From the NCBI GenBank assembly GCA_023436175.1, contig JAEZKE010000156.1, positions 1-37,500 on the forward strand: a DNA stretch of 37,500 nucleotides. The letters run 5' to 3'. This document shows positions 8,749 to 16,470 of the stretch, piece by piece. The notes below the pieces were generated by a model. It was not told the DNA's origin. It saw only the letters and a list, made by a program, of their open reading frames with translations, and ran no database searches. This stretch comes from Methanobacteriota archaeon (GTDB lineage Archaea > Methanobacteriota > Methanobacteria > Methanobacteriales > Methanobacteriaceae). The first letter of the stretch is position 1; every line of letters begins with the position of its first letter. The position numbers and the translations under genes are program-made.

Positions 8749-9192
8749 ATGTATAAAAAAATATTAGTGCCCACAGATGGTTCACAGCCTGCTCTTAAAG
8801 CTGCAGAACAAGCAATATGGATTGCAGGCAAGAGTGATGCTGAACTTTTAGCATTATATGTAATTGATACGTCTTTATTTATGGGATTGCCTACAGAAAA
8901 AGCAATAACGAGAGTTAAAGAAATGTTAGAAGATGAGGGAAGAAAATCATTTGATGCTATCATTGATATGTCATTAAAATACAAAGAAGAACTCAACACT
9001 GAAATAAAGTTAGTTTTTATGACTAAGGAAGGCCGTCCATCCCGCACAATTCGCAAAACCATTGAAGAAGAAGGAATTGATCTCGTTGTTATGGGAACTG
9101 CTGGAAAACACGGTATGGATAGATTTTTACTTGGAAGCGTTGCAGAAAAAGTCGTGAGAACAGCATCTTGCCCGGTGTTAGTAGTGCGATAG
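8749..9192 (+). CDS. Universal stress protein, UspA family
   Basis: A 147-residue single-domain Usp. It starts KKILVPTDGSQPALKAAEQA, the conserved first strand and nucleotide-binding Asp, and ends with the ATP-binding pattern G-x2-G-x9-G-S: GTAGKHGMDRFLLGSVAEKV, then the terminal strand SCPVLVVR. This makes it an ATP-binding (MJ0577-like) rather than a UspA-like non-binding member. The middle insertion MGLPTEKAITRVKEMLEDEG is usual for the archaeal group. A GGTGA box lies 7 nt before the ATG. Its cellular role in methanogens is not established. Confidence 0.93.
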   Translation: MYKKILVPTDGSQPALKAAEQAIWIAGKSDAELLALYVIDTSLFMGLPTEKAITRVKEMLEDEGRKSFDAIIDMSLKYKEELNTEIKLVFMTKEGRPSRTIRKTIEEEGIDLVVMGTAGKHGMDRFLLGSVAEKVVRTASCPVLVVR

Positions 9193-9662
9193 AAAATTAA
9201 TTTAACTATTAATAGATAGGGTCAACTATTTGAAGATTTATTCTATTTTATAGTGGATAACCAAATAATTTAGACTAATTATTTATAAGAATTTGTTTAC
9301 GTGCTTTAAATTTATTAAATGTAAATCTAATCAATTACTGTCAAAAACTTTCAGTTTTGACGCATCGAAAATTTATGTTTAAAAAGTTACGTTATTCACT
9401 ATAATTACAGTTAAGACTTTATTTAGGGTAATATTTTGTTTTAAGTAATTGCAATTTAACTATGTTGTGCTGTTTTAAATAAGATTAAATGCATTAATTA
9501 CTTATCTAAATATTATAGTTTAATCAATACTTTACTTACTATAATTAGTTAGTAAAATGTCATATTATGTCCTACTGAAAATATTTACGCTATAAGATTT
9601 TAATAAACGAATCTTTATTATTTTCAATTAGGTTAAATCTTAAAGTAAAAATTGGTGAACAA
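9193..9662. other. Non-coding 470 bp with two dyads
   Basis: No reading frame with coding character. It holds a stem-loop GTCAAAA/TTTTGAC (9340-9361) resembling the hairpins at 25.4 and 28.9 kb, and an operator-like inverted repeat (9531-9556) ahead of the regulator at 9663. Confidence 0.5.
9531..9556. promoter_or_regulatory. Inverted repeat upstream of winged-helix regulator
   Basis: TTTACTTACT and AGTTAGTAAA are 10-nt arms with one mismatch around a 6-nt spacer, 107 nt before the regulator start. A possible autoregulatory operator. Confidence 0.35.
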
Positions 9663-10454
9663 ATGAAGGTTTTCAAAAAGAAAGGAGAACTCACAAGGTT
9701 TCAGATTCTTGCAGAGATAGCTAAACAACAGCCACATCTAAGGCAGAAAGATATAGCTGAAAAGCTTGGAATAACCATTCAAGCAGTATCTGAAAATATT
9801 AAAAGCCTGACAGATGATGGTTTTGTGGAAATACGAGAGGGAACTGCAAGATACAATATTACAAAAAGAGGAATTGAAAAGGTTAAAAAAGAAGCTACTG
9901 ACCTTAGAAAATATGCGGATGAAGTAGTAGAAACTATGAATACTTACAAGTCTATATGGCCCGCAATAGCAGAAGAAGAACTGAAATCTGGCGATAATGT
10001 AGGGCTTAAAATGAAAAACGGTATTTTATATGCCACAAAAGAAGAAACATCGGCATCTGCAGAAGTACTTAATGATGCTGTCCGTGGAGAAGATGTAGCT
10101 TTAACCAAATTAAATGGCACAATAGAACTTAAAAAAGGTACTGTAACTATAATAGAACTTCCTACCATAAATCAAGGAGGATCAAGAGCTTCTGAAATCG
10201 ATGAAATTTGGAAAATTTATGAAAAAGGATTCGATAAGGTAGGTATAATGGGAACAATTTCAAGAGCAGTTACAGAAAAAATGGGAATTTCTCCAGATTT
10301 TGAATTTGCAACTCCTCAAGCTACTGTTGCTGCAGCAAAAAGAGGATTAAACGTGCTTGTTTTTGCAGTTGGTAAAATGACCAGAAGTATAACAAAGAAA
10401 TTGGATGATGAAGGTATTCATTATATTGTAAAGGATGCGGTAAATATTAAATAG
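9663..10454 (+). CDS. Archaeal winged-helix transcriptional regulator
   Basis: A 263-residue protein. Residues 1-75 form a MarR/wHTH DNA-binding domain (FQILAEIAKQQPHLRQKDIA, then the recognition helix TIQAVSENIKSLTDDGFVEI and a wing). The remainder, from about residue 85, is a ligand- or effector-type domain with alternating strands and a TP-type motif (FATPQATVAAAKRGLNVLVF) that I recognise as common in archaeal regulators of unknown signal. GGTGA precedes the ATG by 5 nt. It has a 470-bp upstream region containing an inverted repeat and is flanked by a stress protein and the redox operon, but no target is evident. Confidence 0.8.
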   Translation: MKVFKKKGELTRFQILAEIAKQQPHLRQKDIAEKLGITIQAVSENIKSLTDDGFVEIREGTARYNITKRGIEKVKKEATDLRKYADEVVETMNTYKSIWPAIAEEELKSGDNVGLKMKNGILYATKEETSASAEVLNDAVRGEDVALTKLNGTIELKKGTVTIIELPTINQGGSRASEIDEIWKIYEKGFDKVGIMGTISRAVTEKMGISPDFEFATPQATVAAAKRGLNVLVFAVGKMTRSITKKLDDEGIHYIVKDAVNIK

Positions 10455-10601
10455 CTTGTTTTTAATTCAGTTTATAGTTTATTTAGAATTAGGCCTGAAT
10501 TCAATTGTTATTTTGAATTAAATTAAAATTAATTTTGTATAGAATACATCAACAATTATAAATTAATTTTATTCAATTTTATGGGAAAAAATTTAATAAA
10601 T

Positions 10602-10934
10602 TTAAAGATCTATGAAAATCGATCCATTTTGCACTGACAATTCATAGGTATTTAAATCGCTTGCACCACTTCCAGTTGCTGATTTTATTTCTTCATCAAC
10701 ATCCTTTAGAAGTTTTCCTGTTGTAACATCGTACTCCGCACCATGTGTAGGACAACTTATTATTTTATTGTTTTCTAGTTTTCCAACAGGTATAAAACCA
10801 TTCATATGTGGGCAGATAGCATCTACAGCATAAAAACTTCCATCAACGTTAGCTATGAGAACATATTTATCTTTAACAGGAAATCCTTTCATAGAACTTT
10901 TGGAGATATCTGAGACATTACATACTTTTTCCAT
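10602..10934 (-). CDS. Rieske-type [2Fe-2S] ferredoxin
   Basis: A 110-residue soluble Rieske protein. The cluster ligands are visible as two pairs: C41-P-H43 in CPHMNGF and C61-P-T-H64 in SCPTHGAEYD, 17 residues apart, in the order typical of dioxygenase-type and NirD-like Rieske ferredoxins. There is no signal or membrane segment, so it should act as a cytoplasmic electron carrier. ATG 10934 is chosen because GGGGTGATTTC lies just upstream; an upstream in-frame start would add 10 residues beyond that site. It is last in the minus-strand run after the SnoaL-like, CDGSH and frameshifted desulforedoxin-like genes (gap 52 bp to the last), suggesting one redox operon. Confidence 0.9.
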   Translation of the reverse strand: MEKVCNVSDISKSSMKGFPVKDKYVLIANVDGSFYAVDAICPHMNGFIPVGKLENNKIISCPTHGAEYDVTTGKLLKDVDEEIKSATGSGASDLNTYELSVQNGSIFIDL

Positions 10935-10986
10935 GTTGAAATCACCCCTAACTTTATTGAACAACTTATTTTGAAGGATATTCGCT

Positions 10987-11098
10987 TTATTTTTTTACCA
11001 TTGGCTTTTCACAGCATATCACAATTATCACAACTACACTTTTCTTCAACACTTAACCCACAAACTTTACATTCGTATTTTTCGCCTTTTTTAGACAC
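10987..11098 (-). pseudogene. Desulforedoxin-like small Cys protein, frameshifted
   Basis: From GTG 11098, which has a GTGAT box 6 nt upstream, the frame reads KKGEKYECKVCGLSVEEKC then CSCDNCDML and stops at TGA 11009-11011 after 29 codons. In the next frame the sequence continues CCEKPMVKK and a TAA at 10987-10989. Joined, CxxC...CC-x-x-PM is the iron-binding pattern of desulforedoxin / the N-terminal domain of desulfoferrodoxin. The two parts are out of phase by one base at about 11015-11018, consistent with a small indel (for example loss of 5 nt or gain of 1). It may be a recent pseudogene, a sequencing error, or a real shorter protein. Its place between CDGSH and Rieske genes fits a redox operon. 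Confidence 0.5.
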
Positions 11099-11158
11099 TA
11101 TATTATCACTCTTTTAATTTTACCAGTTTAAAATAAATTATTAGATAGTTTTAGGGAA

Positions 11159-11863
11159 CTATCTTTTGATATTTTCATCTCCATCATCAAAGCCTGTCAT
11201 TATGTGGGTACCATCGCAGAATGGTTTATTGGAAGATTTACCACAACGACAGAGTGTAGCTCGATTACGGACTTCATAAACGGTTCCATCAGATGATTCA
11301 ATTGGAATTCGCCCACGAACCCATAAAGGACCGCTTACACCCTTCTCAGGTTCTTCAGTAACTGCAATAGACGGTTCAAAGTCTGGTTCAATTGGATTCT
11401 TGGTATCTTTATCCCAAACTACAAATCTCCCTGAATTACAGTTTGAAGCTATTTGAATCGCTGTTTTCTTGGCTTCAGGATTATCTGAGTTCATAACCAA
11501 ATATCCTATTCCACCTGCACGGGTACAGAAACCAGCATGGTTGCATAAAGAGCGGTTATCGGTTAATATTAGATCAGATCCGTCGATTTCCTTAGCATTG
11601 TCTAGATATGGCTTTCTACTGGTGGTTTCAGTGCCGTTAAAGCCTACTTTTTCATGAGTTCCATCACAATAGGGTTTATTTTTGGATTGTCCACACCTAC
11701 AAAGGGCATATTCTTCTTTTTGAGGGTACTCTTTTTTTTCAAGCCATTCATAAGGATATCCAGACTTATCTGTGCTAATTATTAGTTTAATAAGTGGTAT
11801 TTTACCAGAAACTAAAAATGGACCATTTTTAACTATTTTTATGCGTTTATCGTCATTTATCAA
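11159..11863 (-). CDS. Double CDGSH iron-sulfur domain protein
   Basis: A 234-residue protein with two mitoNEET-type CDGSH motifs. The first is C55-R-C57 ... C66-D-G-T-H70 and the second C205-R-C207 ... C216-D-G-T-H220, each giving the 3-Cys/1-His ligand set of a redox-active [2Fe-2S] cluster. Between them lies a module with SLCNHAGFCTRAG near 106, a Cys/His-rich segment often found in this two-domain prokaryotic family. There is no membrane anchor, unlike eukaryotic mitoNEET. The start is TTG at 11863, because no ATG or GTG is available and a GGGAG box lies 8 nt upstream. It lies 34 bp after the SnoaL-like gene. Likely role is electron or Fe-S transfer in stress; the partner is unknown. Confidence 0.9.
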   Translation of the reverse strand: MINDDKRIKIVKNGPFLVSGKIPLIKLIISTDKSGYPYEWLEKKEYPQKEEYALCRCGQSKNKPYCDGTHEKVGFNGTETTSRKPYLDNAKEIDGSDLILTDNRSLCNHAGFCTRAGGIGYLVMNSDNPEAKKTAIQIASNCNSGRFVVWDKDTKNPIEPDFEPSIAVTEEPEKGVSGPLWVRGRIPIESSDGTVYEVRNRATLCRCGKSSNKPFCDGTHIMTGFDDGDENIKR

Positions 11864-11897
11864 GATTATTTCTCCCGATATTGAAGTCCTTATTTAT

Positions 11898-12329
11898 TCA
11901 CATTAGTCCTATTTGTTTCATTAAGCCTACCTGGTCATAGAAAAGGTTCTCTTCAACGATTTTGCCATCTTTCCAGTGGGCTACTGTACAAAATTTCACT
12001 TTAAATTTTTTATTGGTTGGAGGTATTTCACCGTCTGGAGTTTCCATTGGGCCCTTCATTGTACCTGTAAATATTGCAACAGAGCATGTCCAATCATCCT
12101 GACCAAAAAGCACCATGTATGGATTGTTTCCAACGTGGTTGTCTGGAAATGTTTTGAAGAATTCTACAGCTTCTAAATGATGTGCATGTCCACCTTTGGT
12201 TGGTTCTGGCTGACCTGGCCAGTATACAGCTACATCTTCACTATGTCTTTCATTGAAGGTATCCCAGTCTTGAGAATTCCATGCATCATCTAATGTTTTC
12301 ATTAATCGCATATTTTCTTCTACACTCAT
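11898..12329 (-). CDS. SnoaL-like / ester-cyclase family protein
   Basis: A 143-residue NTF2-fold protein of the SnoaL-like polyketide cyclase group. Typical features are the N-terminal helix ENMRLMKTLDDAWNSQDWDT, HSEDVAVYWPGQPEPTKGG, the FPDNH motif near 81, and the terminal VAHWKDGKIVEENLFYDQ. These small proteins occur widely without a polyketide pathway and often have no proven substrate. AGGAGGT-like GGAGGTTAATTT precedes the ATG. First gene of the minus-strand redox operon and divergent from the TrmB regulator, so probably its target. Confidence 0.85.
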   Translation of the reverse strand: MSVEENMRLMKTLDDAWNSQDWDTFNERHSEDVAVYWPGQPEPTKGGHAHHLEAVEFFKTFPDNHVGNNPYMVLFGQDDWTCSVAIFTGTMKGPMETPDGEIPPTNKKFKVKFCTVAHWKDGKIVEENLFYDQVGLMKQIGLM

Positions 12330-12360
12330 AAATTAACCTCCACTGTTAACTATTGTTATT

Positions 12361-12370
12361 TTTGATCAAA
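12361..12370. promoter_or_regulatory. Palindrome in the TrmB / redox operon divergent promoter
   Basis: TTTGATCAAA is a perfect 10-bp palindrome between the two divergent starts. A TATA-like TTAAATATTT for the minus-strand operon lies directly beside it (12371-12385), so a protein bound here would hinder that promoter. A second imperfect dyad (ACTTTTATAAGGTTATAAGT, 12392-12411) overlaps the TATA region of the regulator. Confidence 0.4.
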
Positions 12371-12424
12371 GTGAAATATTTAATTTTTGTAACTTTTATA
12401 AGGTTATAAGTGACATTTAATAAT

Positions 12425-13204
12425 ATGATTTATGATCAACATACTTTATTGACTTTACAGAGATTAGGTTTAACATATTATGGAGCAAAGGCTTACTCTA
12501 CTCTTATGAATACTGGCGTTACCCATCCATCAGTCATTGCAGAGAAATCAGGGATTCCTCGGACAAAAATCTATGAGGTGCTCAAAAAATTGGAGGCAGA
12601 TAACTGGATAATCATTGAAAAGGGTCGACCTATAATTGTGACTCCCCGATATCCCGGAGAAATTATTGAAGAGAAAAAATCAATAATTGATAACGATATA
12701 GATAAAATATCAACTGAATTATCCATGACTTATGACCACGTTCTAGAAAATGAAATCCCTAAGGTTAATATTATACACTGTTTAGACACTATTATCCAGT
12801 TAATTGCTAAAATGATGTCTAGTGCTAGAAAAAGAATAATGTTAATGGGTAGCCTTTATTTTCTTGATGAAATAGATGTTGTTAAAGAGCAAATAGCCAA
12901 AGCTAAGGATCGAGGAGTCAGCGTACGTATTGTAACCATGCCTTCACCAGAATTAGATGATGAAATTCATATTTTAAAAAGTTTATCTGAAGTTACAAAT
13001 GATATCAAATTGGGTCATCCTTATTTTATTAAAAGTCTAATTATTGACGACCGAGAAACTCTCTTAATGATTGCCAGAGTCAAAGATAATATTCCTGACC
13101 TGGAAAATGTGGTTGCCATCAATATTTCAAATATTTCTTTAACCTCTTATTTCTCCAGTGTTTTTAATGTAGAATGGAAGAATTTAAAATTCTATGAAAA
13201 ATAA
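12425..13204 (+). CDS. TrmB-family transcriptional regulator
   Basis: A 259-residue regulator. Residues 1-80 are a TrmB-type winged helix (LTLQRLGLTYYGAKAYSTLM, then the recognition helix SGIPRTKIYEVLKKLEADNW, followed by a wing with GRPIIVTPR), then a helical linker rich in Lys/Ile/Asp. The C-terminal part resembles the phospholipase-D-like effector region of the family (KRIMLMGSLYFLDEIDVVKE, SVRIVTMPSPELDDE, KSLIIDDRETLLMI). I prefer ATG 12425: a TTATAA element lies about 25 nt upstream, so the mRNA may be leaderless. A GTG at 12410 would add five residues. Divergent from the redox operon, hence its likely regulator. The ligand is unknown, and a sugar ligand as in classic TrmB is not implied. 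Confidence 0.85.
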   Translation: MIYDQHTLLTLQRLGLTYYGAKAYSTLMNTGVTHPSVIAEKSGIPRTKIYEVLKKLEADNWIIIEKGRPIIVTPRYPGEIIEEKKSIIDNDIDKISTELSMTYDHVLENEIPKVNIIHCLDTIIQLIAKMMSSARKRIMLMGSLYFLDEIDVVKEQIAKAKDRGVSVRIVTMPSPELDDEIHILKSLSEVTNDIKLGHPYFIKSLIIDDRETLLMIARVKDNIPDLENVVAINISNISLTSYFSSVFNVEWKNLKFYEK

Positions 13205-13284
13205 CATAAAAACTCATTTAAGATAAAAGTTAGAATTTAGTATTACCATAAGATTTGTAAAAATGTATAAAAAGAATATGTGGA

Positions 13285-14538
13285 ATGAAAATGAATCATC
13301 AATCATTTATAAATGAGTTTTTCCTTCCATCTGACAGATATAATCTTTCTAAATTACCAGATTCAATAATTTCTATTTTAACACCTGAAAAGTCTGAAAA
13401 CAGATTAGATTATAGTTATTTTGATAATTCATATGATAAAGTCATTCTTTTTGTAATTGACGGGCTTGGTGCAAACTATCTGCGGAAATTTAGAGATAAT
13501 AGTGTATTTTTAAGAACTATCGATGAAATGGGGTCAGATTTTTTTTTAACATGCCAGTTCCCATCAACCACAGCTACCAACGTAACTACCATTCACACAG
13601 GGCTAAATATAGCACAGCATGGCATATATGAGTGGTTTTATTACGAGCCATTGGCGGATGATATAATTGCTCCTGTACTTTTTTCGTATGCAAGGGATAA
13701 TGATAGAGAAACATTGCAAAATAGGATTAATCCCAATGATATCTATCCCACAAAAACGGTATATCAAAAATTAAATTATCATGGAGTTAAAAGCTTTGTT
13801 TTTCAGGATAAAAAGCTTATTAATACTAATTATTCTAAAACTCTTTTAAAGGGTGCTGAGGTAAAATGATATGGCGCTTTATCTAATGGATTTAAGATCT
13901 TAGCTGAATATATAAATAATGAGAATGGAAAAGCATACTATTTATTTTATTATAGTCTAATTGATAAGTTTTCACATGAATATGGCCCTGAATCTAAAAA
14001 ATCAAATAAAGAAGTAAGAAGATTACTTAAAGCTCTTGAAAAATTACGATTAATGTTAAATAAACGTAATGAGAATATTCTTTTTATTTTAACCTCTGAT
14101 CATGGACAGATATTATTAGATAAAGAAAAAAACATCTATTTAAATCGAGAATTTCCTGAAATAGAAAAGTACATTAAAAAATCGAAAGCTGGAAATCTCC
14201 TTGTACCTGCTGGTTCCGCGCGCGACATGTTTTTGTATATTGAAGATGAACTGTTTGATGAGGCATTAAATTTTCTTCAGGATAACTTGTATAAAAAAGC
14301 AGTGGTTTGTAAAACCAGTTATTTAATTAAAAACGGTTATTTTGGAAGAAAAAAGATATCTGCGGCACTGCAAAGTAGACTTGGTAATTTAGCTATTTTA
14401 CCCATGGAAAATTGGACCGTATGGTGGTATGAAGAAGGTGTTTTTGAGACTAAAAATTTAGGGCATCACGGAGGATTATCTAAGGATGAAATTGAGATCC
14501 CCCTTTTAGTCTGGAATAATCATGATTGGATTAAATAG
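13285..14538 (+). pseudogene. Type I phosphodiesterase/nucleotide pyrophosphatase with in-frame TGA
   Basis: A 418-codon frame interrupted by one TGA (13867-13869, codon 195) with no frameshift. Both sides are coding and match one alkaline-phosphatase-superfamily enzyme. The N-terminal part has KVILFVIDGLGANYL (metal ligand Asp59) and the nucleophile region FPSTTATNVTTIHTGL. After the TGA the frame continues YGALSNGFKILAEYI, then TSDHGQ (second metal site) and LGHHGGLSKDEIEIPLL. All catalytic motifs are present, so a single substitution separates this from an intact gene. Options are a nonsense mutation, a sequencing error, or recoding. Selenocysteine is unlikely because it is not known from Methanobacteriales. 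The downstream half might be re-initiated (for example ATG 14053), but it would lack the nucleophile. Confidence 0.75.
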
Positions 14539-14555
14539 AAAGTTATGGTGCTAAA

Positions 14556-14648
14556 ATGGACTGGTTTATGATTTATGTTATCATCAGAATACTGGTTATA
14601 GTGCTTATTTTAATTATTGTATTTAGAAAAACTGATTTAAAGTTATAA
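14556..14648 (+). CDS. Very small membrane protein (30 aa)
   Basis: Thirty codons: a short start (MDWFMIY), one long hydrophobic helix (VIIRILVIVLILIIVFRK) and a Lys-rich end, so a single-pass membrane peptide. A GGTG box lies 5 nt before the ATG, matching the spacing used by nearby certain genes, and it starts 17 bp after the broken phosphodiesterase. Its last six bases overlap the end of the convergent pantoate kinase gene. Function unknown. Confidence 0.5.
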   Translation: MDWFMIYVIIRILVIVLILIIVFRKTDLKL

Positions 14649-15515
14649 AAATTTTAATCCATTATGGTTGAGTTTTGCAACTATTGCATTTTCAATACTT
14701 GTATCTGGACTTTTAGAAATAGCAAAAGCCGTATTTCCTAACATAGCCATAGATGCACCTATAGTTTCTTCTTCAAGTATATCCACAGCTTCGCAAACTT
14801 CATGGCTCATAAGTAGGGTTTCTTCGGCGAATTTTCTTGATAATTTCATTAAATTTTCAGGCTTCGGATCATTGACAAGTTTTAGGAGCAAATCTCGCCC
14901 TGTAGAATTTATCCTTTCTTTATGAACAGGATCTTCAATGATATCTCCTGTATTTATCTCTCCAAAACATTTTGAAATAACGTAAAGATCTTCAGACTGA
15001 TTTAAAAGCAGTTTATCTGTTATTCCAATCCCTGGTGCACCTTCTTTAAGCCGTAAAACAAGGCCTCCTGATATTGCCCCTATAACATCTCCTAAACCGC
15101 TTTTCATTTCTACTTCTGCAATATGTGCAATTTGTGTGGCTTTGTTAAATGTTAACGGCAGATTAAGAATACTAGAAATTCCAAGTGCAGTTCCAATTGC
15201 AAATGCTGCAGAAGTTCCAAAACCTGCCCCTATGGGCACATCTACATCATGAGTGATCACTATTTTTCTGTTATCTAAATTATAATCTCTTTTAATGATT
15301 TCTATGGTTTTTTCTGTTATTGTAGCATTTCTTGCATCAGTTTTTCCATTTATTTTTATTTGTAATCCGTTTCCATTACTTATTTTTGTTTTTGTTATGA
15401 CCCCTTTGTCCATAACGACTCCTGCACCCTTGGAGCCTTTATTAAGAGTATCTGGGTTATCAATTATTTCAAAGAAACCAGTAATATGAGAAGGAACAAA
15501 TATTGAACAATTCAT
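14643..15515 (-). CDS. Pantoate kinase (archaeal CoA pathway)
   Basis: A GHMP-superfamily kinase that phosphorylates pantoate to 4-phosphopantoate, the archaeal route to CoA that replaces pantothenate synthetase and kinase. The 290-residue product has the family start IFVPSHITGFFEI, GSKGAGVVMDKGV near 28, the ATP-binding glycine loop DVPIGAGFGTSAAFAIGTAL near 91, and SGLGDVIGAISGGLVLR near 137. These SHITGFFEI and GLGDV motifs separate pantoate kinases from mevalonate or homoserine kinases. A GGTG box lies 5 nt before the ATG. The partner phosphopantothenate synthetase is not in the window. A 10-bp stem-loop lies at 15542-15570 in its upstream region. Confidence 0.9.
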   Translation of the reverse strand: MNCSIFVPSHITGFFEIIDNPDTLNKGSKGAGVVMDKGVITKTKISNGNGLQIKINGKTDARNATITEKTIEIIKRDYNLDNRKIVITHDVDVPIGAGFGTSAAFAIGTALGISSILNLPLTFNKATQIAHIAEVEMKSGLGDVIGAISGGLVLRLKEGAPGIGITDKLLLNQSEDLYVISKCFGEINTGDIIEDPVHKERINSTGRDLLLKLVNDPKPENLMKLSRKFAEETLLMSHEVCEAVDILEEETIGASMAMLGNTAFAISKSPDTSIENAIVAKLNHNGLKFL

Positions 15516-15541
15516 AATAACACCTTATTAATTTGTAAAAG

Positions 15542-15570
15542 ACACTCAAAACACTTCGTTTTTTGAGTGT
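15542..15570. promoter_or_regulatory. 10-bp stem-loop upstream of pantoate kinase
   Basis: ACACTCAAAA and TTTTGAGTGT form a perfect 10-bp dyad around a 9-nt loop, 27 bp before the pantoate kinase start. It could be an operator or a 5'-leader hairpin. Confidence 0.4.
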
Positions 15571-15752
15571 AAATAACGATTTAAATTGAATCATAAAGTA
15601 ACAATTTGATAATAAAACGTTAAGTTTAACATTTCATTTTATCATTATATTTTAATAGGCTGTTTGACAATAAAAAGATAAGGAAAATTTCAATATTAAT
15701 TATTTAAAAACAATTATAATTCAAATTTAAATATCATCTGGGAGGGAATCAT

Positions 15753-16421
15753 ATAAATAAAAGAATAGACCTTCACATGCACAGTATATTCAGCGACGGG
15801 GAACTTTTGCCGTCTGAAATTGCAAGGAGAGCTCATGTATTAAACCATGAAGCAATTGCAATAACTGATCACGTTGATGCATCTAATATAGACTGCGTTA
15901 GGCAAATAAGAGATGTAATATTAGATATAAGAGAAAACTGGGATATAGAAGTCATTCCTGGTGCTGAAATAACCCATGCTCCGGCTGAAATTATAGGTAA
16001 ACTTGCAAATAAAGCAAAAAAATTAGGGGCAGAAATAATAGTGGTTCACGGGGAAACCCTTATGGAGCCTGTAGTTGAAGGAACTAACTGGGCTGCTGTA
16101 AACTGTCCTGATGTGGATATACTGGCACATCCTGGGCTTATAAGTCATGAAGAAGCTCAAATTGCAAAGGAAAACGATATTGCACTTGAAATAAGTGCAA
16201 GGAGAGGCCATTCTCTTTCAAATGGGCATGTGGCTAAAGTAGCCGTGGAAGTTGGCGCCAATCTTGTTGTAGATACAGATACCCATGCACCTGAAGATAT
16301 TATATCTTATGAAACTGCTTATAATATAGCAAAAGGTGCAGGATTACCTGAAAAAGCTATTTTACAAGTATTAAGAGATAATCCTCTGGAAATTTTAAGA
16401 AAAAAGGGTATATTTGAATGA
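15753..16421 (+). CDS. PHP-domain phosphoesterase, apparent AUA start
   Basis: A 222-residue protein of the histidinol-phosphatase-like PHP family. From ATA 15753 it reads MNKRIDLHMHSIFSDGELLP (first residue taken as Met), giving the metal-binding HxH pair H8/H10. Later motifs are AITDHVD near 36, VIPGAEITH near 68, VVHGET near 96, ILAHPG near 127 and VDTDTHAP near 179, a complete PHP metal site. The first ATG in frame (15777) encodes residue 9 and would remove H8. It also lies 30 nt from the only ribosome site, GGAGGGAATC (15741-15750), whereas ATA 15753 is at the right distance. No ATG, GTG or TTG exists between. The substrate is unknown. Confidence 0.85.
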   Translation: MNKRIDLHMHSIFSDGELLPSEIARRAHVLNHEAIAITDHVDASNIDCVRQIRDVILDIRENWDIEVIPGAEITHAPAEIIGKLANKAKKLGAEIIVVHGETLMEPVVEGTNWAAVNCPDVDILAHPGLISHEEAQIAKENDIALEISARRGHSLSNGHVAKVAVEVGANLVVDTDTHAPEDIISYETAYNIAKGAGLPEKAILQVLRDNPLEILRKKGIFE

Positions 16422-16470
16422 ATAAGTATTAATTACTTATTTAGCAGTATATATTGTAATTATAATGGAT

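Noticed and set aside
13867..13869. TGA as selenocysteine
   Set aside because: Selenocysteine is not known from Methanobacteriales and no SECIS-like element was recognised; nonsense or error is simpler.
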